Made by a program: the position numbers and the translations under genes. The notes beneath the pieces were generated by a model that was not told the DNA's origin, ran no database searches, and worked only from the letters and a program-made list of their open reading frames with translations. This document shows positions 20,070-26,820 of a stretch of DNA of 26,820 bases, piece after piece; within the stretch, counting starts at the first letter, position 1; every line of letters begins with the position of its first letter. The DNA is from Saprolegnia diclina VS20. Its lineage: Eukaryota; Oomycota; Saprolegniomycetes; Saprolegniales; Saprolegniaceae. Location of the stretch: the NCBI RefSeq assembly GCF_000281045.1, contig NW_008246218.1, positions 48,254 through 75,073 on the forward strand. The letters are read 5' to 3'.

Positions 20070-20170
20070 ATTGGATCTGCGTTCACGCCATTGTATTGGC
20101 CATAATGCTGTCTCTTTCAGCCAATCCAGTGCGCTGCGGCATTGGATTCGTCCAAATCGCATTGGCCAAT
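20070..20170. promoter_or_regulatory. CCAAT-box cluster in divergent promoter
   Basis: Six CCAAT/ATTGG pentamers lie in 101 bp, at 20070, 20095, 20121, 20141, 20161 and 20166. The last two form the palindrome ATTGGCCAAT. The cluster sits between the methyltransferase start (19978, minus) and the antiporter start (20303, plus). CCAAT boxes are classical NF-Y/HAP binding sites, so this is a probable shared promoter module. Binding is inferred. Confidence 0.6.
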
Positions 20171-20302
20171 CCGATGCGTCCAGTGGGGTGTCGCCCCTAT
20201 AAGCACCTGTCCCATGACTAGGAATTTGTATGCGTGTGCTCGGACTTGAAGCCGGACCATCTTGGTGCCAGTGTCCACAAGCGCCATTTGCCATTTCGCC
20301 GC

Positions 20303-22829
20303 ATGCTGCGCCTGCTCCTGCTCGGCGCCGCCGCCGCTTTGGGCCTCGAGCTCCAGGTCTGCCACGTCACGCTGCATAGCACGTACAACGCCCGCGCTAG
20401 GTGCCCTCGGTGCTCCTGACGAGCGTACCCTTCACGGCCAGAATGACGTTGCCAGGTGCCGAGATATCGTCGCGCGCACCCATTTGAGCGTCGTCGTGTA
20501 GCGGGTTCGTATCCGACGTTGCTCGAATATACGATCGAAGACCAAGCCGGCGCGTACCTCGCGTCCGGTGTCTGGAACGCTTCACTGACGCTCACCAAGA
20601 CGCCGACGCTCGCCCTCGACGCCTCTGGTACGTACCGTACGTGCCCATGGCCCGACGCTCCTTTTTTGCAGGCGCCAACGTCTTGCGCTGCCACGTGTGG
20701 TCAAACGTAACGAGCATCACGGCGACGCGCGACGTGTGGAGCTTTCCCGGCTACGTCTCGCTTCTCCCGCCGTTCATCACGCTCCTCTGCTCGCTCCTCA
20801 TGGGGTACCTCTGCGTCTGCGCCTTGCCTTGCGTATCCGTGTTGTGCGTATAGGCAAGTCATGATTGCGCTGCTCGTGGGCATTTGGTCGGGCGCGGCGC
20901 TCGTCTCGGGGGTACGTTGAAGACCGCCTGCAGATTCCTAAGCATTGACTCCAGGGGAATCTCTGGCTCGGGTTCCTGCACACGTTTGACGTCTACTGGG
21001 TCGACGCGTTCGTGGACCGCAGCCACGCCGGCGTGCTCCTCTTCACCATCATCCTCGGCGGCACGATCGGCGTCGTCCAGAAAGGCGGCGGCGCGCACGG
21101 CCTCGCGCACCTCGCGGCGTCGGCGATGCGCACGTCGTTCCGGATGCAGCTCTCGACGTGGGTGCTCTGCTGCTGCCTCTTCTTTGACGACTACTCGATG
21201 ATCCTCATTCTGGGCTCGAGTCTGCGCCAAATTTTGCCGCGCACGGGCGTCAGCAAGGAAAAGTTTGCGGCCATCATCCACACGATGGGCGTCTGCCTCC
21301 CGTCCATGGGTACCGCCTTCCTCTCTACCACCAAGACTCATATTTGGTACAGCGCCCGTGAGCTCGTGGATCGGCGTCGAGATTGGGTACGTGGCTGCCG
21401 TGCTCACGTCGCTCAACTTGGACTGGGATCCGTTCGTGACGTGCCTCTCGAGCCTCCAGTACCGGCTCTTCCCCGTGCTCTTCATCGCCTTCATCTTCAT
21501 TATCATCATCTTCGAAAAAGACTTTGGCCCGATGCTCAAGTACGAGCGTGCGATGGCCGAGGCCGCTGACGACGCGGGCGTCGACGAACTGGAGACCGAC
21601 CAGCCCGACACCAACGACACCAATAATGACGAGGACGACGAGAAGCCACTTGGCCCCATGGTGCCCAACCCGCGCAAGCCGATGCGGGCGCTCAACGCTG
21701 TCGTGCCCTTCGCCATCATCGTGGCCGCGACCTTTGTGGGCATGATCCTCGACGGCTTCCAGTCGCTCGCGGCCGAGTTCCCCGGCGAGTCGTTCGGCGT
21801 CCTCGACGCGCTCAGCCACAGCGACAGCGTCGCCGCGCTCATTCGCGCCTCGGCGCTCGGCTGGGTCGTCGCCGTTCTCTTGCTTCTCGTGCAGCGCATC
21901 CTCTCGATGCAGGAGGTCATGGGCGCGTGGATCGAAGGCGTCAAGGACGTCATGGAGCCGACGCTCATTTTGACGCTGGCGTGGGCCCTCGGCGCCGTCA
22001 TTGGCGAAGTCCAGACCGCGGGGTAGGCTCGTTATCGCTTGGATGAGGCGGTGAGAGTTCATTAGGTACATTGCGTCGACGCTGCACGGGCAGATCGCGC
22101 CGGGGTACCTCCCCGCGATTGCAAGCGTCCTCTGCTGCGTCGTGTCGTTTGCGACCGGCACGTCGTTTGGCACGATGGCCATCATGCTGCCGATCGTACG
22201 TCGCCCTCTGTATGAGAAAGGACAGACGCTAAGAACTATGTCCTAGATTTGCCCGCTGTCGTTTAAGGTCTCGGGCCAGGACGCGGCCAACTTGATGCAG
22301 TGCATTGGTGCCGTCCTCGGGTCCTCGGTCTTTGGCAACGCGTGCTCGCCGATCGCCGACACGTCGATTATCACGGCGCTCAGCGTCAACATGCCGCTCC
22401 AAAACCACGTCGAGAGCATCCTCCCGTACGCGCTTGTTGTTGCCGGCACGTCGAGCGTCGGGACGCTGCTCCTCGGCGCCCATGTCGTCACGACCTTTAC
22501 GGCCTTCGCGCTCTGCTTCGTGACGCTGCTTTGCCTCGTCGCGTTCTGCGGCTCACGCGTGCCGTCGCGCTTCCGGAGCAGCTCGAACGCGTCGTCGGTG
22601 CTGAGCCTCTCGCCCTCGCACCGGTAGGTCGTCGATTCGATCCAGGCTTTCAACGTGTGGAACTAGGTACAGCTTTCTCAGCACCGTGTCGCCGCCCGCG
22701 TCGCGGGAACAAGACCGGCTGCTCCCGCCGACCACGGCGCCACCATCGTCGAGCTCGAGCGTTCTCGACTACGTCCACAAGCTCTTTCCGTCGACCAAGC
22801 CCTCGGAGAAGAAGACGCCGTCCGCGTGA
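20303..22829 (+). CDS. NhaC-type Na+/H+ antiporter with signal peptide, ten exons
   Basis: Spliced product of 706 aa. The introns are 20357-20400, 20456-20501, 20628-20671, 20805-20853, 20912-20954, 21310-21352, 22023-22065, 22196-22246 and 22624-22666 (43-51 nt). All phases agree across 2121 coding nt. The ATG at 20303 begins MLRLLLLGAAAALGLELQ, a likely signal peptide. An extracellular part of about 80 residues follows. The transporter domain has many membrane segments and family motifs: GGTIGVVQKGGG, SSWIGVEIGYV, FGTMAIMLPI and VFGNACSPIADTSIITALS. A charged acidic loop (EADDAGVDELETD onward) interrupts the middle. The tail is Ser/Pro-rich and probably cytoplasmic. The protein should exchange Na+ for H+ at a membrane. 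The family is chiefly bacterial. Confidence 0.88.
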
Positions 22830-22935
22830 GCGTCCTGCTAGCAGTGTATCGTCCCTAGCAAGTAGCAAAACGAATAGATGGACTCCTGTCGACATTGCGT
22901 CTAAACATCGTGTACAACGTCGGTTGTAGCTCAAG

Positions 22936-24466
22936 TTAAGGCGGCGACTCTCCCGGTGGCTTGAACGACGTACCGAGGCCGGTCTCATCGCCAGGGCTCT
23001 GCACAACGACGACCGCGCGGCTCTTTTTTTGCAAGAGGTGTGACGGAACCGTGGGAAGGCCCATGCCTTCATGCCACGGCTGCGGCGCTTGCGGCCGGGC
23101 AGGGGCCAGTGGCGCAGGCGCAATGGCCGGCCTGTCTTCGGGGAACGTAACGTAGAAAAGCGGGTTGAAATGGCGGCAGCGAAAGGTGTAGCCCACGCCA
23201 AGTACAAAGATGAGGTACAACAGCTCTTGGACGACGGGAATGAGTGCGAGAAGCGGCGCGGGGAAGAGGCGGTTCACGATCAAGTCGACAGCGACCACGG
23301 CCATGAAGTAGAGAAGGACGTAGCGGCGAAACGCAGCAAACATGCGCAGTTTCGTGTACACGGGCGTCGTCTCGGGCGCAATGAAGGCGCGCGCGACGAG
23401 GTCCATCTGCACGCGGAGGATCGCAATGTTGAACGCCGAGTGAAACCAAATCCTACCTCGCTCAAATGAGTGCTACACCAAACCGAGGGTCTTACATGTA
23501 GGCAAGAAGGGCCCACGAGACCGTCCACATCAGAAAGATGACGAGCGAGATGGACGCGGACGTTTGAACGATCGTGAGCGTCGCGGCCCAGACGAGGGAC
23601 ACCACGCGGTAGTGCATCGACTGCTGCACCGACACGTCGTCGCGCGTGATGCGCCAGCCGTGCGCGATGAGGAGCGTTTCGTGCGCCGCAAACATGAGCG
23701 AGATGACGCGGCACGTGGCCGTAGCATTAAAGAGCAGTGGCTTTGGGGTCTGGTTCAAGCTCACGGTGGCCATGACCATGTAGAGCCACTACAGACACTC
23801 AGACCTCGCAGCGGTGATGGAAGTACCTCCGCCGTGGGCACCACGAGCATGCGTCGCTGGAGCATCGTGAACGTTTCTCGAAAGTAAATGATGTTGGCGA
23901 CCCACGCCGCGGTGCAGGCCGACCAGAGCAGCACGAGCGCAATGTAGAATGACCGCAGCGGCACCGTGGCGTCACCAAAGCACACGCTGTGGCTGTCGCA
24001 CACCGCGAGGTCAAAGGCCGAGACGATGACGGGAGCGACGGGTGGCACAAGGCCGAGAACACCACAGGCATCGAGGACAAAGACAATCCCCGTCGTAGCG
24101 TCAATACCTACAGGACCTTAGCGCAGCTACGTACGCAAGCGACGTACTGGGTACAAGCACCTTGGAGAGCGTGAGCGCGCCCGTGTAGTAGGCTGCCTTT
24201 GTGACGTCGGGTATGAGGGGGTACGTTTCGCACGTGGACGCGAACGTATTGATGGCGCACGCAGAGGCAAGGTTTCCAAATGCATTTGGTGGGCAAACGT
24301 GCATCACGAGAAGGTTGGCCGAGCTTGGGCGTACGGTCGGAAGACTTGCATTGAGAGTTGCCGTGAAGACTCCGCCCAGCGCCACCTGCGACGCGTTGAG
24401 CGACCCGAGCACGCTCACGTATGCCCTGACTGTGGCACCGGCGGCCAGCGCTACCGCTTGAACCAT
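22936..24466 (-). CDS. GOST-type seven-transmembrane protein, copy A
   Basis: Spliced product of 469 aa. Exons on the minus strand are 24466-24148, 24107-23827, 23788-23496 and 23452-22936; the introns are 40, 38 and 43 nt. The N-terminal ~190 residues are extracellular-looking with sequons and cysteines, then TMs follow. The order is a short Cys-containing loop, TM1 (SFYIALVLLWSACTAAWV), LQRRMLVVPTAEWLY in the second span and LLIAHGWRITRDD after a later one. It ends in a cytoplasmic tail with RAVVVVQSPGDETGLGTS. This layout and the (G)W/Y-x-I-x-R motif match GOST proteins (GPR107/TMEM87/TMEM145/GPR180 type). The signal peptide is weak (MVQAVALAAGATVRA), so the true start may differ. The ligand and role are unknown. 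It is a paralogue of the next two genes. The start lies 46 nt after the stop of copy B. Confidence 0.78.
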
Positions 24467-24512
24467 TATCGAAGTGTATAAACCACGAAAATAGCAATTT
24501 GATTGCCAGCGG

Positions 24513-26051
24513 TTACGACTTTGCACTTGGCTTGGCCATGCTGAGGCCGAGGCTTGTGGCGTCGGCAGGCCCTTGAACGATGACGCGGCGGGGACTTGCT
24601 TGCGGCGGTGGCCCCTCGATGCCATCTATCGGAGCTCATTGAAAAGGCAAGGAGAGGGCGCGTACCACCGGCGGGGAGGATGAAGGTTGCGTCATGAAAC
24701 TTGCGGCAGCGAAAGAGGGTGGCTATCGCAATGCAAAAGCCCAAGTACAAAAGCTGTAGCGCGGCAGCAATGAGACCCTTCATCGTCAGCGGCAAAAAGA
24801 GCGACAAGCCCAAGTCGACAGCGCACACGATTGCGCAGTAGCCCAAAACAGCGATGCGCAGTGCGAGAAAGAGCCGCAGCTTGATGTAGACGGGTGTCGT
24901 CTGCGGGTTGACAAAGAACCCGCTTATGAGCACGAGCTGGACGTTGAGCGTGCGCAGGGTGACCCGCACGTCGTGGAGGATCCTATTGATGATGGAGGGG
25001 GGAGATCTTTCGTGGTAGATGGTGCTGCCGTACATGTAGAAGAAGCACATCCAGAGGAAGACCCAGCTGACGCCATCAAAGAGGGAGACGTGGGTGTGGA
25101 GCGAGAGAAGCGTGAACGAGATGCCGAACGAGAGGCCGAGCGTCGCGATCTGCGCATACTGCAGCGGGCGCAAGTCGTTGCGCGTGATCTTGGCACCATG
25201 CGAGAGCAAGATCAGCTCGTTGGCGGCGACGGCAAGCGAGAGGGCACGGGCGCCTAGGGTCAGAAAGGCCAAGCGGGAGTCGCTCGACGATACGTCGTTC
25301 CACGCGGTGAGTGCCATGTACACCATCTACAGAGTTGCGACTACCAAAACACTGAAAATACAAGCACCTCGGCGATTGGCACCAGCAGCATGCGACGCTG
25401 GAGGCTCACGTGCGTCGCGGGATGCAGCAGAATGTGCGTCGACCACACGAGGACGACAAGCGCCCAGAGCAGCGCAAAGGCACCATGCAGCCATACCATG
25501 GGCAAAAACCTGCCGTCTACAAGGCAAATGTAGTTGCCAGGGCAGTACAGCCATGTGTAGCTGCCGCGCACGGCGATGCGCTGCGCTCCAAACTCGCAAA
25601 AGTCCAAGAGCAGCACGTAGCTCATCTCCGAGGCGTACGGCGCCGCGCCTTTTGGGTCCGCTGTTGCCGCGACGTCAAGAACTGCGTGATAAAGTCCCCG
25701 AGTGCTGACGGCAGCGTCGAGCGTGTACGCGTCGCAGTCGGTGGTGAGCGGAACCGAGCCGTTGCAGACCCCGCTATCGAGCACAAGAAGGTTCGATGCG
25801 TTGTACGATGGCAGACTGCGAAAGATAGAGCTGCCGCAGACGCGCACGTGCATCGACGCGTTGTTTCGTGGCGGCGCGTCCAGAAACACCTCAATGTGCA
25901 GTGCGTAGGCGTCCACGTCGAGCGATTGGGACGAGGTAAAGACGCGCAGCTGCAGCGCACTGGTCGTGGCAACAGCGAACGAGGCGTTCACAGGTCGCTG
26001 GCTGTGCACCGAGACCGCAGCTGCGAAGAGCACGCCCACGAGTCGACTCAT
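24513..26051 (-). CDS. GOST-type seven-transmembrane protein, copy B
   Basis: Spliced product of 468 aa. Exons on the minus strand are 26051-25368, 25326-25034, 24982-24666 and 24625-24513. The 51-nt intron 24983-25033 is open and a multiple of three. I recognised it only because it sits at the same codon and phase as an intron in copies A and C. The start at 26051 gives a good signal peptide (MSRLVGVLFAAAVSVHS); in-frame ATGs at 26060 and 26090 are alternatives. The ectodomain has sequons (NAS) and cysteines. SYTWLYCPGNYICLVDGRFL before TM1 resembles the N-P-x-G-Y-L region of GOST proteins. LQRRMLLVPIAE, ELILLSHGAKITRNDL, TTPVYIKLRLFLALR and the tail RRVIVQGPADATSLG align with copy A. Confidence 0.8.
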
Positions 26052-26199
26052 ACCTCGCATTGCGGTGTGCTTACCAGTAGAAAGGCCCATCTCATACGCT
26101 ATATTTTTAGAGCAGCACTTTAATGAGGTTAGGGTTATGCTGTACTAGTACATTTCGCTTCTGTCGTTGTGGGAAGTCATGCCTGTATAGCAGGTATTC

Positions 26200-26820
26200 T
26201 CAGTTGGAGTCGTGAATTGGGTGGATGGAGGTGCCGAGACTCGTAGTGTTCGTGGGTCCTCGGATGACAATCGCCTTGGTGGCATTCGCAGCTACAAACC
26301 AAACTCGTGTCACACGATATAGCCCACTCGATGCATATCGTACGTAGGGCGGGGGCAACCGCAATGGTCGACGGGGGCAGCGAGGTAAAGATGGCCGTCG
26401 TGGCAGGTCGGCAGCGCAAGATGAATCCGAGACGCACCCAGAGCCCGAGAAACAACACCTCCAAGGCGACCGGCGCGAGGTTCGTTAGCATCAGCGGAAG
26501 CTGGCTGAGCCCAATGCACACGGCAACTACAACCAGCGGGTAGTAACAGAGGCTCCACCCAACGCGCACAAAAAGCCGCAGCTTTCGGTGCGCGGGTGTG
26601 ACCTCAACGTTGGTGAACGACGTGGCTACGGCCGCGACTTGTCTGCTCATGATTTCGATGTTGACAAGCAGGTCCTTTGCGAGCCTATTATTGCACGCGA
26701 TGAGCAGCGCAGCCATGCGATACGGACACACAAGAAGACAAAACCGAGCCACAACACGACCCAGATAAAGTCGAGGACAAGTCGCATCGCCCCTGGAATC
26801 GTGGTCGAGAGCAAGCTCAT
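26200..26820 (-). CDS. GOST-type seven-transmembrane protein, copy C (5' part outside window)
   Basis: Partial, 144 C-terminal codons visible. Exons on the minus strand are 26820-26732 (continuing beyond the window), 26684-26344 and 26291-26200; the introns are 47 and 52 nt. The splice at 26685-26731 falls at the same codon position and phase as in copies A and B, and 35 residues from there to HRKL align without a gap to copy B. Two membrane segments remain in the second exon (CYYPLVVVAVCIGLSQLPL and VALEVLFLGLWVRLGFIL), followed by CRPATTAIF. The tail KAIVIRGPTNTTSLGTS matches the tails of A and B. It is more diverged than A and B are in the loops. The gene is truncated only by the window edge, as far as can be seen. 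Confidence 0.75.

Noticed and set aside
1-26820. CRISPR arrays, insertion sequences with transposase, rRNA genes, bacterial operons
   Set aside because: None seen. The spliced eukaryotic genes and Pol III tRNA architecture exclude a prokaryotic reading.

Overview
The window looks like nuclear DNA of a compact, GC-rich protist genome, most probably an oomycete of the Saprolegniales type. Coding exons are strongly GC-rich. Nearly every gene is cut by very short introns of about 38-52 nt, mostly with gtac/gtat donors and (c/g)tag acceptors. Neighbouring genes lie only tens of bases apart. The gene content fits a zoospore-forming stramenopile: a Brr2 spliceosomal helicase, two cilium-linked families, an ankyrin-HDAC fusion and an NhaC-type antiporter. 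The taxonomic call is inference; I recognise families, not the species. All gene models were spliced by hand and checked for reading-frame continuity.

Layout. 216-1050 (-) is a four-exon CSTPP1/C11orf49-like gene, divergent from 1374-8065 (+), a full-length Brr2 (SNRNP200) helicase. The 1.9 kb gap 8066-9979 is the only sizeable non-coding stretch. It holds a 450-bp foldback (MITE-like) inverted repeat, a tRNA-Gly(GCC) with its T-run terminator, and a perfect 19-bp hairpin. 9980-12405 (+) is an ankyrin-repeat histone deacetylase. It converges on 12513-14921 (-), an uncharacterised Cys-rich type I membrane protein, which is followed by 15015-16736 (-), a nine-exon coiled-coil protein with an F-box-like segment. 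Divergent from that is 16872-18072 (+), a CobW/ZNG1 GTPase, with a CFAP97/Hemingway-like gene 41 nt downstream (18114-18910, +). The latter converges within 25 nt on 18936-19978 (-), a class I methyltransferase-like protein. A CCAAT-rich divergent promoter separates this from 20303-22829 (+), an NhaC-type Na+/H+ antiporter with ten exons.

The right end (22936-26820, -) is a tandem array of at least three paralogous seven-transmembrane proteins of the GOST (GOLD-domain seven-TM) type. Two are complete (469 and 468 aa) and the third is cut by the window edge. Their intron positions and C-terminal tails align. This recent lineage-specific array is the most interesting system in the window.

The genes do not form a single pathway. 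They are mostly housekeeping or ciliary genes, plus a surface-protein region. Several introns are multiples of three with no stop codon, so naive open-frame reading gives wrong proteins at several loci.
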